A stretch of DNA of 64,000 nt from Candidatus Ozemibacter sibiricus (GTDB taxonomy: Bacteria > Muiribacteriota > Ozemobacteria > Ozemobacterales > Ozemobacteraceae), in NCBI GenBank assembly GCA_003327425.1, contig QOQW01000012.1, forward strand, positions 115,083 through 179,082, in the 5' to 3' direction. Positions 1 through 10,641 of this stretch are shown here, piece after piece. The translations under genes were made by a program, and so were the position numbers. Position 1 is the first letter of the stretch, and the number at the start of each line of letters is the position of its first letter. The notes under the pieces were generated by a model that did not search any database, was not told where the DNA came from, and saw nothing but the letters and a program-made list of their open reading frames with translations.

Positions 1-161
1 GGGAGGCTCTCCCTCCCCGCACAGGAGGATACCACGGATTGCCTGTTCAGGGGAGATGACGAATTTGCTTGCAACCATCGCGGGAATCACCGATACTCTC
101 AGCAGGGTTTCGTCCTGCGGCCGCCATCCAGCGGTCCGACTGGGGCCCCCTTTATCTGACC

Positions 162-1379
162 ATGGGATTGTCGATCCTTCGGAACCAACGCGATTTCCGG
201 CTGTTGTGGCTGGCGCAGCTCGTCACCTTCATCGGGGACGGGATCTTCAACACGGCCATGGTCTGGTGGCTGATCCAGAAGACCGGTTCCGGTTCGCTGG
301 TCGGACTCATCATGAGCGTGAGCTTCCTGCCGGCCATCCTGATCGGCCCGTTCGCCGGCACCCTGGCCGACCGTCTGCCGGCCCGACTGCTGCTGATCGG
401 GGCCGACCTCCTGCGCGCCGGCCTGGTCGTGTTCTTCGCCTGGCTGGCCCGGCTCGAAGCGCTCGCCGTCGAGCATCTGTTCGTCCTGTGCGGGTTGCTG
501 GCCACGGCCGGCGTCTTCCACAGCCCCACCACGCTGACGGTCATTCCCCGCGTGGTGCCCGCAGCCCACCTCGAGGAGGCGATGGCCTTGCACACCATCG
601 TGCGCGACATCGCCAAACTGGCCGGTCCGGCCATCGGCGGGATGATCATCGCCCGGTGGTCGGTGACCGAGGCATTCGCGTCGCATGCCGGCTGCCTCCT
701 CTTCTCGGCGCTGTGCGTGGCGATGATGGCGATCGGCCCCCGCCCGACGCCCGAGACCCGCGAGGGCGTGCTCGAACAATTGCTGGCCGGCTTCCGATAC
801 GTCAAGAGCCAGTCGGTGCTGCTCTCGGTGTTGACCGGGTTCGGCCTGCTCAACCTGTTCGTCGTGCCGATCATCGTCCTGCTGCCCCTGTCGGTGGCCA
901 CCGTCTTCCGGCTGGGGTCCTTCGAACTCGGTCTGAGCGAGGGAACCCTCGCCTTCGGTTCCGTGGTGACGGGCCTGCTCTTTCCCCAGCTGTTCGGGGC
1001 GATCCGCACCTCGGTCCTGCTGGTGCGCATCGTCGGGTTTTCCGGTCTGCTGTTCCTGGGCTTCGCCGTCAATCCCCTGTATGGCCTGTTCCTGGCTGGA
1101 TTGTTCCTGCTCGGCGGTTGTTTCACCGGCGTCAATGTGGCGGTTCTGACCTTGTTCCAGCGGGCGGTGGCCCCTGAGATGAAAGGCCGGTTCTTTGCGC
1201 TGGTCGAAGTGATCTGCTATGCCCTCTTCCCCATTGCCCTCGCGGCGACGGGCGCCCTGGCCGATGCCATCGGCGTGCCGGGCTGCTATGCCATCTGCGG
1301 GATCGGCACCCTCGCCTTGACCGTCCGGTTCGCCCGCATTCCCGGGCTGGCCTCGATCGACGAACGGGGCGAGGCATGA
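162..1379 (+). CDS. MFS transporter (EntS/MFS_3-like); start moved to internal ATG
   Basis: MGLSILRNQRDFRLLWLAQLVTFIGDGIF...; about 12 hydrophobic segments, MFS loop GTLADRLPAR; ATGA overlap with next gene. Confidence 0.85.
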   Translation: MGLSILRNQRDFRLLWLAQLVTFIGDGIFNTAMVWWLIQKTGSGSLVGLIMSVSFLPAILIGPFAGTLADRLPARLLLIGADLLRAGLVVFFAWLARLEALAVEHLFVLCGLLATAGVFHSPTTLTVIPRVVPAAHLEEAMALHTIVRDIAKLAGPAIGGMIIARWSVTEAFASHAGCLLFSALCVAMMAIGPRPTPETREGVLEQLLAGFRYVKSQSVLLSVLTGFGLLNLFVVPIIVLLPLSVATVFRLGSFELGLSEGTLAFGSVVTGLLFPQLFGAIRTSVLLVRIVGFSGLLFLGFAVNPLYGLFLAGLFLLGGCFTGVNVAVLTLFQRAVAPEMKGRFFALVEVICYALFPIALAATGALADAIGVPGCYAICGIGTLALTVRFARIPGLASIDERGEA

Positions 1380-2629
1380 ACGAGCGCGGGCGGCAGGCCA
1401 TCCTGCTCGTGCTGCTGGCGGCGCTGCCGGCCATTCTCCTGGTGCTGACCTTCTGGGCCTACCATTCGTTGATGGAGAGCATGGCGTCCAGCCTGCTGCG
1501 GCAGCGGGCCATGGCGCTCACCAAACCCGGCGGGGAAGGCGTGGCTTCGGGGGCGCGGTCCTATCCCACCGCTCTGCTCGCCACCGATGGCACCCGACTG
1601 CTCGAGACCAGCCCCGACTGGCCGGCCGATTTCGATGCCGAGCGATTGTACCGTTTGCGTCAGTCCTACGGCCCGGCCGCGGCCGAAGGCATCGAGCTGT
1701 CCATGGGCGCCTCCGGCCCAGTGCTGGTCTGGGTGGTGCCCGTCGAAGATGGCTACCGGGTGGCCGTCCAGGGCAAGCGGGCCTTCTTCGCCCGTCTCGA
1801 ATCGATGCGGGTGCTGATCTGGACGGCGGGCCTGCTGCTGACCGGGGGCGGGTTCCTGCTGTTCGTCTTCTTGGCCCGTCGCCTCTCCGAGGTGTTCCTC
1901 GAAATGGAGATGAAGAATCAGGAACTGGAGCGGGCCAACCGTCATCTCGAAGAGCTGGGCACCCTCAAATCGACCTTCCTGGCCCTGGTGTCCCATGAGC
2001 TGCGCACCCCGCTCGCCCGGCTGGTCGGGCACGCCAACCTGATCCGGCAACAGGCGGCCGAGCTGCCCGAAGAGATTCGCAAACGATTCGACGAGATGAC
2101 CGTCGAGATCGAAGAACTCGGCCGGATGACCAAGAATGCGCTCGACCTCACGCGCCTGCAGTCCGAAGACCTGGCTGCCCGTCTGACTCTGGGCCAGATC
2201 GACGGCCTGGTGCGGGCGGTGGCCGAGCGGGTGAGGCCGCTGGCCGTCAGTCGGCGGCTGACCCTCGAGGTCGAGACCGCCCCGACCCCGCCCGTCAACC
2301 ACGATCCCTACCTGCTCGAACGCATCCTCGACAACCTGCTGGTCAATGCCACCAAATATTCGCCGGAAGGGGGCCGCATCGCGGTGTCGATGCTCGAAGA
2401 CGGCGATACTGTCCAGATCAGGGTCGAAAACACGGGGATTCCCATCCCGGCGGCCGATCGGGACCGCATTTTCGAGAAATTCTTCCGCCTGGAGGGCGGA
2501 CCGGATGTCCCCGGCACCGGGCTGGGCCTGTACCTGGTTCGGCAGTTCATCCTCATGATGAACGGTCGCGTCTGGGTCGAACCCCTGGAAGACGGGAACC
2601 GTTTCATCGTCACCTTGCCACTGGGATGA
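1376..2629 (+). CDS. Membrane sensor histidine kinase
   Basis: H-box LVSHELRTPLARLVGH, N-box LLVNATKYSPEGG, G-box GTGLGLYLV; N-terminal TM segments. Confidence 0.9.
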   Translation: MNERGRQAILLVLLAALPAILLVLTFWAYHSLMESMASSLLRQRAMALTKPGGEGVASGARSYPTALLATDGTRLLETSPDWPADFDAERLYRLRQSYGPAAAEGIELSMGASGPVLVWVVPVEDGYRVAVQGKRAFFARLESMRVLIWTAGLLLTGGGFLLFVFLARRLSEVFLEMEMKNQELERANRHLEELGTLKSTFLALVSHELRTPLARLVGHANLIRQQAAELPEEIRKRFDEMTVEIEELGRMTKNALDLTRLQSEDLAARLTLGQIDGLVRAVAERVRPLAVSRRLTLEVETAPTPPVNHDPYLLERILDNLLVNATKYSPEGGRIAVSMLEDGDTVQIRVENTGIPIPAADRDRIFEKFFRLEGGPDVPGTGLGLYLVRQFILMMNGRVWVEPLEDGNRFIVTLPLG

Positions 2630-2816
2630 GGCGCACGGCGAGTCCTGGCGTTCTGGCCGAGGCTCCGCGCGAGGCAAGAAACGCCCAGCGCCTGGCGTCC
2701 GGTGCCCGAGCAGTCATCAGGTGGGTCCTGGTGGGTCCTGGCGGCGGGGCGAGCATCATCGGATCGGCGACAGCCATCTGTCGGAAGAGGCCGTTTCGTG
2801 GTAGGATGGTGTCGCC

Positions 2817-4208
2817 ATGCGGATTCTGATCATCGATGACGATCGGCAGCAGGCCGAAAACCTGGCCGCGCTGCTGCAGGGGCTGGGGCACCAGGCCGCC
2901 TGGCGGACCGATCCGGTCCAGGGCCTGGCGGTGCTCACCGCCGATCCCTTCGACCTGACGTTCCTGGACATGCGCATGCCCGGCATCGATGGGCTGACCA
3001 TCCTGAAGCGGGCTCTCGAACTGCGTCCCGACCTGCGGATCGTGATCCTCACCGCCTATGGCACGATCGATTCGGCCGTCGACGCCATGAAGCGGGGGGC
3101 CTTCGATTTCCTCGTCAAGCCGGTGGAGGAAGGCCGCCTGCGCGCCCTGCTCGACCTCGTCGGGAAGGCCTCCGCCATGACCCGGATGGCCCGCCTGTCG
3201 GCGCCGACCGGTCCGTCCGACGAAGTGTTCGTGGCGGCCGACCCTTCCATGCTCAAGGTCAAGGATCTGATCCGTCGTGTGGCCGCCCTCTCGACCACCG
3301 TTCTGATCTATGGCGAAACCGGGACCGGTAAGGAACTGGTGGCGCGCGCCATCCATCTCGAAAGCCCGCGCAAGGACAAGCCGTTCGTGGCCGTCAACTG
3401 CGCCAATCTGCAAGGGCCTCTCCTCGAATCCGAATTGTTCGGTCATGAGAAAGGGGCCTTCACCAATGCCGAGGCTCGCAAGCTGGGCAAGTTCGAGCTG
3501 GCCTCCGGCGGGACCCTCTTCCTCGACGAGATCGGGGAAATGCCGCTCGAGCTGCAGGCCAAACTGCTGCGCGCCGTGCAGGAGCAGGAGATCGAGCGCG
3601 TGGGCGGGGTCAGGCCGATTCGGGTCGACGTGCGGCTGGTGTCGGCGACCAACCGCGATCTGGCGGCCATGGTCGCCGCCGGTCGCTTCCGCCAGGATCT
3701 GTTCTACCGGCTCAACGTCTTCCCCCTGCGTCTGCCCCCTTTGCGCGATCGCCCCAACGACATTCCCGCCCTGGCCGACCAGATCCTTGGCGAGCTGGCC
3801 CTCACCCATGGCCGGGAGTCGCTGGCCCTCGCCCCGACCGCGCTGGCCTGGCTGCGCGAACAACCCTGGCCCGGCAACATCCGTGAACTCCGCAATGTCC
3901 TCGAGCGAGCGGCCATCATCGACGAAGATGGCCTCATCACGCTGGAAGATCTCGCCATGCCCGGGACCACCCCTTCCCCTCCTCCGGGGCCCGCCAGCCA
4001 GATGCCGTCGACCGCCGAAGGCTCCCTGAGTCTGTCCGACCGCCTCGAGGAATCCGAGCGGCAGGTCTTGATCGCCGCGCTCGAAAAACACCGGGGGAAT
4101 GTGGTGGCGGTCGCGCGTGAGCTGGGCATCCCACGACGTACCCTCTACGACCGCCTGAAACGGCTCGATCTTGAGCCTGCCCGGTTTCGCCCCGGGTTTG
4201 GCGACTGA
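2817..4208 (+). CDS. NtrC-family sigma54-dependent response regulator
   Basis: Receiver (TFLDMRMPG), AAA+ Walker [15 protein letters not shown] loop, Fis-type HTH at C-terminus ([23 protein letters not shown]). Confidence 0.92.
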   Translation: MRILIIDDDRQQAENLAALLQGLGHQAAWRTDPVQGLAVLTADPFDLTFLDMRMPGIDGLTILKRALELRPDLRIVILTAYGTIDSAVDAMKRGAFDFLVKPVEEGRLRALLDLVGKASAMTRMARLSAPTGPSDEVFVAADPSMLKVKDLIRRVAALSTTVLIYGETGTGKELVARAIHLESPRKDKPFVAVNCANLQGPLLESELFGHEKGAFTNAEARKLGKFELASGGTLFLDEIGEMPLELQAKLLRAVQEQEIERVGGVRPIRVDVRLVSATNRDLAAMVAAGRFRQDLFYRLNVFPLRLPPLRDRPNDIPALADQILGELALTHGRESLALAPTALAWLREQPWPGNIRELRNVLERAAIIDEDGLITLEDLAMPGTTPSPPPGPASQMPSTAEGSLSLSDRLEESERQVLIAALEKHRGNVVAVARELGIPRRTLYDRLKRLDLEPARFRPGFGD

Positions 4209-4426
4209 GATCGCGTTCGCTGGGGTCGCGCCTGCTCACCTGCGGGCAGGGGCCCGCCGTGCCCCTCACTCCCTTCCCGGTGCAGCGCGCGGCGGTGGCT
4301 CGGGACCCCGGCGGCCGCCGGCTTCCAGATCACTTGGGAAACCTCCTGACACTTTTCCCCTTCCCACCCCCAGGGATGAATGCATATAATCAAAAAGATG
4401 AAAATCATTACCGGAGGCAGGAAAGA

Positions 4427-6688
4427 ATGATGCGGCGAACGTGGTGTACCCTGGCGGCGCTGGCCCTGACCCTGTTCTTGACCGTGGGCCATGTGTGGGC
4501 CGATGCCGAACCCGGCCTGTTCCTCGACCGGATCAACCAGATGGCCCGCGACGTGCATGCCACGCAGCGGATGATGGCCTCAGAAGGCAAAGGAGGCGAG
4601 GGAACCGCCGCCGCTCTGGCCAAGGAGGCCGCCTCGGCCAACGAGTTGAAGCGTTGGCTGGCGGGGGTCGATTCCACCGACGAAGCCGAGCAGGCCTTCG
4701 ATGTCCTGCGCAAGTACGTCTACCGCGTCAGCAATGGCCCCGAGAAAAAGGCCGCCCAGATCGGTCTCGCCCAATTCGAACAGCGGGTGAAGTTCCTGGC
4801 TCAGACCGAAAATCCTGCCTTCGCTGCCTATCTCGACAAAATCGAGGCCCTGAATACCGAACTCGAAAGCAAGCAGATCAGGTTCGATGCCGGACCGGCC
4901 ACGCGCGTCCGGCAACTGGCCGATCAGGGGCCCACCGCGCGTCGCTCGGCGCGTGAGGAAGGTCTGCTGGGGGCGCACGTCGTCGGGGGCAATACCACCT
5001 TCGCCGTCTACTCGCCCGCCGCCACCGAAGTGAATGTGGTCCTGTTCAAGAAGCCGACCGATACCACCGGTACCGGCTATCCGATGAAGAAAGATGCCTC
5101 CGGCGTCTGGCGTTGCACCGTGCCCGGCAATCTCACCGGCACCTGGTATGCCTTCTCCGCCAATGGACCGGTCACCGACGGTCACCTGTTCGACCCCAAA
5201 CGCCTGCTCAGCGACCCCTATGCCTTCGCCAACTATGACCACAACGGCAAAAGCCTGATCGTCAACCGCGACTTCACCTGGACTGACCAGGGTTTCAAAC
5301 CCCCGAAACCCGAAGACCTGATCATCTATGAAGTCCATGTCAAAGACTTCTCGGCTCATCCCTCCTCCGGAGTGACCGGGGCCACGCGCGGCACCTATCA
5401 AGGGTTCCTGCAGAGCAAAGGGTTGCAGCATATCGTCGATCTGGGGGTCAATGCGGTCGAACTTCTGCCCATTCATGAATTCGACAACAACTTCGCCGGC
5501 CATCCCAACCACTGGGGCTACATGACGTCCCACTTCTTCGCTCCCGAGTGTTCCTACGCCAGCGGGAAGAACGGCGAGGCGGTCAAGGAGTTCAAGCAGC
5601 TGGTCAATGGCCTGCACAAATCCGGGATCGCCGTCATCATGGATGTCGTCTTCAACCACACCGCCGAGGGAAATGAGAAAGGCCTTCCCCTCAACTTCAA
5701 GGGGCTCGACAACCCTGGCTATTATCGCTTGACCGACGACAAGAAATTCTATTGGAACGGCACCGGGTGCGGGAACGAATTCCGCAGCGACAACCCGATG
5801 ACCCGCAAGTTGATTCTCGACAGCCTGAAATACTGGGTGCGGGAATACCATGTCGATGGGTTCCGGTTCGATCTGGCCACCATTCTCGACAAGCAGACCA
5901 TGACGGCGATCGCCAATGAACTGCCGGCCCAGACCATCCTGATCGCCGAACCCTGGGCGGCCGACTGGGCCCGCAACCAATGGGGCAAGACCGATTTCCG
6001 CAATACCAAATGGGCCAAATGGAACGATGACTTCCGCGAGAAAGTCCGCGGCCTGATGAAGGGCCAGTTCGACCGCAACGAGCTGATGACCGTCCTCGCC
6101 GGCACGTGCTTCTGGTGGACGGCCAAGCCGACCGAGAGCGTCAACTACATCGAATGCCACGATGGGGCGACCGTGTCCGACCTGTTCGGCGGCAACGTGC
6201 AGAGCCTCAAGCTGGGGGCGGTCGCCCTGCTGACCGCCCAGGGCATTCCCATGCTCCACGCCGGCCAGGAGTTCAACAAGAACAAGAAAGGCAACGACAA
6301 CTCCTACGATCAGGACAACGACATCAACTGGATCGACTGGAGCCTCCGCCAGAAAAACCAGGATCTGTACGAGTTCTATCGGGGGTTGATCGCCCTCCGC
6401 AAGGCCTATCCGAATTTCCGGCACACCACCGCGCTCAACAACCAGCACATCGAATGGCTGTTGCCGGCCAACCAGCGAGCCCTGGGCTATCGCCTCAAAG
6501 GACAGACCGATTTCCTGGTGCTGCTCAACAGCGACAGCCACGAATGGATCAGTTTCGGCCTCCCGGATGGCCTCCCCTGGAAGATCGTCTGCAACGGCCA
6601 CAAGGTCGACGTCAACGGGGGGCTCGGGACCGCCACCGGCGACTACAAGGTTCCCCCGCGCACCGCCGTCATTCTCAAAAATCGCTGA
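4427..6688 (+). CDS. Secreted GH13 alpha-amylase superfamily enzyme (pullulanase/debranching type, CBM48-like domain) with about 190-aa helical N-terminal extension
   Basis: Signal peptide MMRRTWCTLAALALTLFLTVGHVWA; GH13 motifs DVVFNHT, VDGFRFDLA, LIAEPWA, ECHDG. Confidence 0.9.
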   Translation: MMRRTWCTLAALALTLFLTVGHVWADAEPGLFLDRINQMARDVHATQRMMASEGKGGEGTAAALAKEAASANELKRWLAGVDSTDEAEQAFDVLRKYVYRVSNGPEKKAAQIGLAQFEQRVKFLAQTENPAFAAYLDKIEALNTELESKQIRFDAGPATRVRQLADQGPTARRSAREEGLLGAHVVGGNTTFAVYSPAATEVNVVLFKKPTDTTGTGYPMKKDASGVWRCTVPGNLTGTWYAFSANGPVTDGHLFDPKRLLSDPYAFANYDHNGKSLIVNRDFTWTDQGFKPPKPEDLIIYEVHVKDFSAHPSSGVTGATRGTYQGFLQSKGLQHIVDLGVNAVELLPIHEFDNNFAGHPNHWGYMTSHFFAPECSYASGKNGEAVKEFKQLVNGLHKSGIAVIMDVVFNHTAEGNEKGLPLNFKGLDNPGYYRLTDDKKFYWNGTGCGNEFRSDNPMTRKLILDSLKYWVREYHVDGFRFDLATILDKQTMTAIANELPAQTILIAEPWAADWARNQWGKTDFRNTKWAKWNDDFREKVRGLMKGQFDRNELMTVLAGTCFWWTAKPTESVNYIECHDGATVSDLFGGNVQSLKLGAVALLTAQGIPMLHAGQEFNKNKKGNDNSYDQDNDINWIDWSLRQKNQDLYEFYRGLIALRKAYPNFRHTTALNNQHIEWLLPANQRALGYRLKGQTDFLVLLNSDSHEWISFGLPDGLPWKIVCNGHKVDVNGGLGTATGDYKVPPRTAVILKNR

Positions 6689-6706
6689 TCCTCGCGCCCA
6701 CGAGCC

Positions 6707-6742
6707 GCGGGCCGGTTCCCGATTCGCCGGGCACCGGCCCGC
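6707..6742 (+). terminator. Terminator-like hairpin after GH13 gene (GCGGGCCGG...CCGGCCCGC)
   Basis: 9-bp stem between convergent genes. Confidence 0.45.
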
Positions 6743-6763
6743 GTGCTCTTCGATCGAATGGAT

Positions 6764-7885
6764 TCAGGGGCGGCTGGCCTGCCGGAGGGCCTGGATGGTC
6801 TGACCGGCCAGCTCGATCAACTCGCCCAGGGGGCGGCTGGCGGCGCCCAGCGCTTCTCCGCGCTGCTGCAGGGCGGCTCGCCACTTGGCTTCCGGACCGT
6901 TGTCCGGTTGATCGGTCAGGATGGCATGGGTGGTTCCGGCTCCCATCAGGACGGTAAGGAGATGGTCGGGGGATTGGGCAATCCAGTCAGGAAGCGGGAT
7001 TGGCGTGCCGAAGTTGATTCGCTGTCGCAGTCGGTCTTGAGAATCCCCGCGGGCGTTGACCGCCGCCAGGCAGTCGAGAAGGGCATTCTGCAGGGTTGGG
7101 GAAAAGGTCGGCGTCAGCTGGGCGGTTTCGGCGCCGATATGCACCAACAGGGTCTCGGTTTCCTCGAGCTGGCGGGAGACGTCGGCTTTGATGCGGGCCA
7201 CGGTGTCCGGGGGAACGGCCAGGCGCTCGGCCATCCGAGTGAACAGGGCTTCCTCGACGGGGGCGATCTCGTCGCAGTAGGCCAGGCTCCAGCAGCCGGC
7301 CAGAATGGCCTCGCGATGGCTGGCTTCATACCATTCAGGCACCTCGATGGCGGAGAGATCGGTCGCTTCGATCGCCTGCAATTCCTTGCGCTGAGCCGCG
7401 GATAAAGGAAGCGACAGCAGGAAATCATTCAGATATCGGCTTTCTTCGACCGTGATGACGCCATCCGCCATTTCCATCATCTGGAGGAAGGCATAGTAGG
7501 TCTTCAGAAAGTGGAAGTTGCGATGCGCCTCCTGCCACCAGCGGAAGCCGGCGACGACGCCCGCCGCTCCGACGACGCCGACCGCCGCCCCCAGAATCGG
7601 AATCCAGAGCGGCAGAACCAACCATCCTGCCCAGTACAGCAGAGACCCGCCGACCATGACCGTGCCGGCCACCTGCTCTCGGGAAGCTCGCCTGCCCCCC
7701 CGTTCGACCGTGCCTTCCAGCAGGCCGATGACGGTTGCGGCCTGGTCCTTGATCTGCTGCAGGGCTTCCCGCGGTTGTCGCGCTTTGACGAGGCGACGCA
7801 GCAGGGCCTGGACCAAATGGTGGCGCAAAACGTCTGCAGGCAGCCTCTCGTGCGTCTGTGGGCCGGGCGTCGCGGTCGCGGTCAT
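6764..7885 (-). CDS. Membrane-associated TerB-like domain protein
   Basis: YYAFLQMMEMADGVITVEESRYLNDFL resembles the TerB domain; hydrophobic hairpin LLYWAGWLVLPLWIPILGAAVGVVGAAGVVAG. Confidence 0.6.
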   Translation of the reverse strand: MTATATPGPQTHERLPADVLRHHLVQALLRRLVKARQPREALQQIKDQAATVIGLLEGTVERGGRRASREQVAGTVMVGGSLLYWAGWLVLPLWIPILGAAVGVVGAAGVVAGFRWWQEAHRNFHFLKTYYAFLQMMEMADGVITVEESRYLNDFLLSLPLSAAQRKELQAIEATDLSAIEVPEWYEASHREAILAGCWSLAYCDEIAPVEEALFTRMAERLAVPPDTVARIKADVSRQLEETETLLVHIGAETAQLTPTFSPTLQNALLDCLAAVNARGDSQDRLRQRINFGTPIPLPDWIAQSPDHLLTVLMGAGTTHAILTDQPDNGPEAKWRAALQQRGEALGAASRPLGELIELAGQTIQALRQASRP

Positions 7886-8190
7886 GGAGCAATCCCCCTT
7901 CCTTCCGGTATGGTCGTCATTCCATGATACCCGCTGCGGGGGGAAATGCAACACCGGGTGTGGCCGCCCAGCCTGGCTCTCATCTCGCAGAAGTCGACCT
8001 CGGCTGGTCGACGGGCCATGACCCGTGGCTGGCCCACCTGCTCCACGCCTTGGCGCGGCCTTATCTTGGTTGACTGGCGTGGTGGGCTCGGCGAGGCGGC
8101 ACCACGATCGACCGCGGGGCCGGCGAGGTTTCGACCATCGCTCTTGTCAGGCAGGTCGGAGTGTAGTAGGGTAATGGCGTGAAAACCACC

Positions 8191-8667
8191 ATGCAGGCGA
8201 ACCGTCGTGGGCTGGGGACGATCTTGTTCCTCCTGGTGCTGGCGGCCCTGTTGGCAGGGCTTCTATACGGCTACGGCATCTTTTGCGAGAAATATTACGT
8301 CGCCCTCTATGATGCCGAAATGGTCCGGTATATCGACGTGCCTCCCTATGCCAGGCGGCTCGATCCGGCGGTCAACGACCTCAAGGGACAATGCCTGCTG
8401 GAGATCGGCACCTCCCAGGATCAGGTCAACACCTTCTTTGGAGCGATGGCCAAACGACGAGGGTTCATCTTTCGGGCCAAAGATGCCGAAGGGGAGATCG
8501 AATTCGAGGTCACCCCCCATTATCTCGTCAAAGGGACCTACAAGGGCAACCAGCTTGCCCTGCGTTGGAATCCTGTCCTTTCCGAGGCTCTCCGGCAGAA
8601 ATACGAGAAGGTCTTTCCAGGAGAGCCGCTGCCGGTCGCCACGCCAACCAAGGCTCTCAAACGGTAG
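8191..8667 (+). CDS. Hypothetical single-TM protein
   Basis: MQANRRGLGTILFLLVLAALLAGLLYGYGIF N-terminal TM; no recognisable family. Confidence 0.55.
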   Translation: MQANRRGLGTILFLLVLAALLAGLLYGYGIFCEKYYVALYDAEMVRYIDVPPYARRLDPAVNDLKGQCLLEIGTSQDQVNTFFGAMAKRRGFIFRAKDAEGEIEFEVTPHYLVKGTYKGNQLALRWNPVLSEALRQKYEKVFPGEPLPVATPTKALKR

Positions 8668-8837
8668 CGGCCAGGGCCCGCGAATGAGGCCCGGGCCGAA
8701 TATGGCGTGGGTTGGAATCCCGGAGGAGGAGAAGGGGCGCTGGGAAGGCGCGAGCCTGGCTGCAGACAAGCGGGCCTCAAGGCCGTAGGAAAGTCGCCCG
8801 CCCAGGTTACCCCCAGGTTACCGAGCGGCAGGTCGAG

Positions 8838-10097
8838 TCACTCTACCACTTTGGTGCCGGAGAATTTGTCGTAGAGGGCTTCCTGCTCTTTCCCGAGAAG
8901 GATGAACCAGGCGCCCACTCCCAGAAGCAGGCAAGACGCCAGGAACAAGGCGCTGCGCAGGCAGGCCGCCCGCCAGTCGACCGGGCTGCCGTCGCTCTTG
9001 ACCACGCCGCACTTGCCATAGATCTGCCCGATCGTCGCGCCGCGGTATTTCCAGAAAAGGGCGAAATAGAGGAAGCAGAGGGCCAGGTACAACAGGGCCA
9101 CCAACGCTTGGAGCATTCCCATCAAAAAGCCGGGCAGCAGGACCCCGAGCATGCCTCCTGCCACCCACCAGATGATCTGCAGCAGCATGCCGGCGACCAC
9201 CATCACGCCGAAATCGATCAGGAAGCAGCCGAGCCGGGTTCCTGCCGAAACCGGTCGGAACTCGGCCCGGTTGCCCGCCTCGACCACCGTTTTGCCGGCC
9301 AGGGTCGCGGCCACCGATTTCTGCATCTGCGAGATGTTCTGCCCGAGCTGCTGCTGAACCTTGGATAGGTTCTTCCCGATGTTCTGGCCGAGCTGCTGGA
9401 CGTTCTCGCCCCAGTTCTTCTCTTTGAGGAATTTGACCACCGACTGGTTCCAGGTGGCGAGCGCATCCCCGCCGGCCTGGGCTCCGGGGGTGGCGGGGGC
9501 CTTGCCCGCGACCACCTGTTCGACCAGCTCGAGGAGATTGACCGGCAGGCTGGTCAGTTTCTGCTTCTCGAGCGGCACCGAATAGACGGTCACGGGGTCG
9601 GGAATGCCCTTGAGCTGTTGCGGCCCGATCTTCTCGGCGACGATCTCGCCTTTGTCCATCAGCAGGTAGGTGGACTCGCTGATCCCGATCGACCCGCCGG
9701 GGAAGCAGGGCAGCGCCTCCATGCGCGCGGTGATGTTGACGGCCGTTCCGAAGATGTCGTTGCCTTCGAGGGTGACATCGCCGGAGTTGACGACCACGCG
9801 CAGGTTCAGCTTCTGGGTCGGATCTTTCGCTTTGGCGTTGTATTCGCGCAGCAGCAGTTGGATGATGATGGCGCAGATGACCGCGTCGGTCGAGCTTTCG
9901 AAGGTGACCAGGAAGGCATCGCCGATGGTCTTGATGATGGTGCCGCCATAGAACTCGATGACCGGGACCATGAGCTGATTGTGCCGTCGGATCAGATCGA
10001 CGCTCTGCTGGCGACCGACCATGGCGCTCGTGCTGGTGTATCCCTGGATGTCGGTCATCATGATCGACAGGTTGCGGGATTTCACGGTCTTGCCCAT
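8838..10097 (-). CDS. Class III nucleotide cyclase fused to a C-terminal RDD-family membrane domain
   Basis: MMTDIQGYT, IIKTIGDAF, DIFGTAVNITAR (all canonical catalytic positions present); C-terminal RLGCFLIDFGVMVVAGMLLQ RDD-like membrane domain. Confidence 0.85.
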   Translation of the reverse strand: MGKTVKSRNLSIMMTDIQGYTSTSAMVGRQQSVDLIRRHNQLMVPVIEFYGGTIIKTIGDAFLVTFESSTDAVICAIIIQLLLREYNAKAKDPTQKLNLRVVVNSGDVTLEGNDIFGTAVNITARMEALPCFPGGSIGISESTYLLMDKGEIVAEKIGPQQLKGIPDPVTVYSVPLEKQKLTSLPVNLLELVEQVVAGKAPATPGAQAGGDALATWNQSVVKFLKEKNWGENVQQLGQNIGKNLSKVQQQLGQNISQMQKSVAATLAGKTVVEAGNRAEFRPVSAGTRLGCFLIDFGVMVVAGMLLQIIWWVAGGMLGVLLPGFLMGMLQALVALLYLALCFLYFALFWKYRGATIGQIYGKCGVVKSDGSPVDWRAACLRSALFLASCLLLGVGAWFILLGKEQEALYDKFSGTKVVE

Positions 10098-10142
10098 GGG
10101 TCCTTCTCCTCTCGAGGCGGGGCAGGCGGCCGCCGAGATCGG

Positions 10143-10616
10143 TCAGGTCTGATCGGGGGCGGGGGCGATCCCGAAGACCTCGATGAGCACGGCGGGATCG
10201 AGGCGGTAGTCGCTGCCCTTGCCGTTGTAGAAGCCGTGGTGTCGGATGAGATGGAGGGTCAGGCCATTCCAGCGGAAGGTCCGGCCGGTCACCGGGTCGG
10301 TCACCTCGGTATCTCCTTTGCTGAACCGGCCGTCGCCGAAGGGGCTGGGCAACAGCCCGCGGTCGTCGCGCACCACGACGCGGAAGCGGTTTTCGACGAT
10401 GGTCTCGGCTTCCATCAGATCGGTCCCGGCTCGGGTGATGGCCTCGAGCCGGTCGGCGATCTGGGCGTGGGTCACGCCGGCCGCCCGCACCGCGGCGTCA
10501 TCCTCGGCCAGGATGTCTGCCAGCGGGCGGGGATCGGTGCCGAGGAAGCCTTTCATGGTCAGGACGCCGGGCCGCATCCGGGCCTGGATCCGGTCGAGTT
10601 CAGGGGTTTGCTTCAT
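10143..10616 (-). CDS. Conserved hypothetical protein (157 aa)
   Basis: Complete ORF 25 bp downstream of nqrF, co-directional. Confidence 0.6.
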   Translation of the reverse strand: MKQTPELDRIQARMRPGVLTMKGFLGTDPRPLADILAEDDAAVRAAGVTHAQIADRLEAITRAGTDLMEAETIVENRFRVVVRDDRGLLPSPFGDGRFSKGDTEVTDPVTGRTFRWNGLTLHLIRHHGFYNGKGSDYRLDPAVLIEVFGIAPAPDQT

Positions 10617-10641
10617 GATCCCTTTCCCTCTTTATCGGTTC

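Noticed and set aside
4580-6601. 673-aa minus-strand ORF opposite GH13
   Set aside because: Fully antisense to a gene with intact GH13 catalytic motifs; no family signature.
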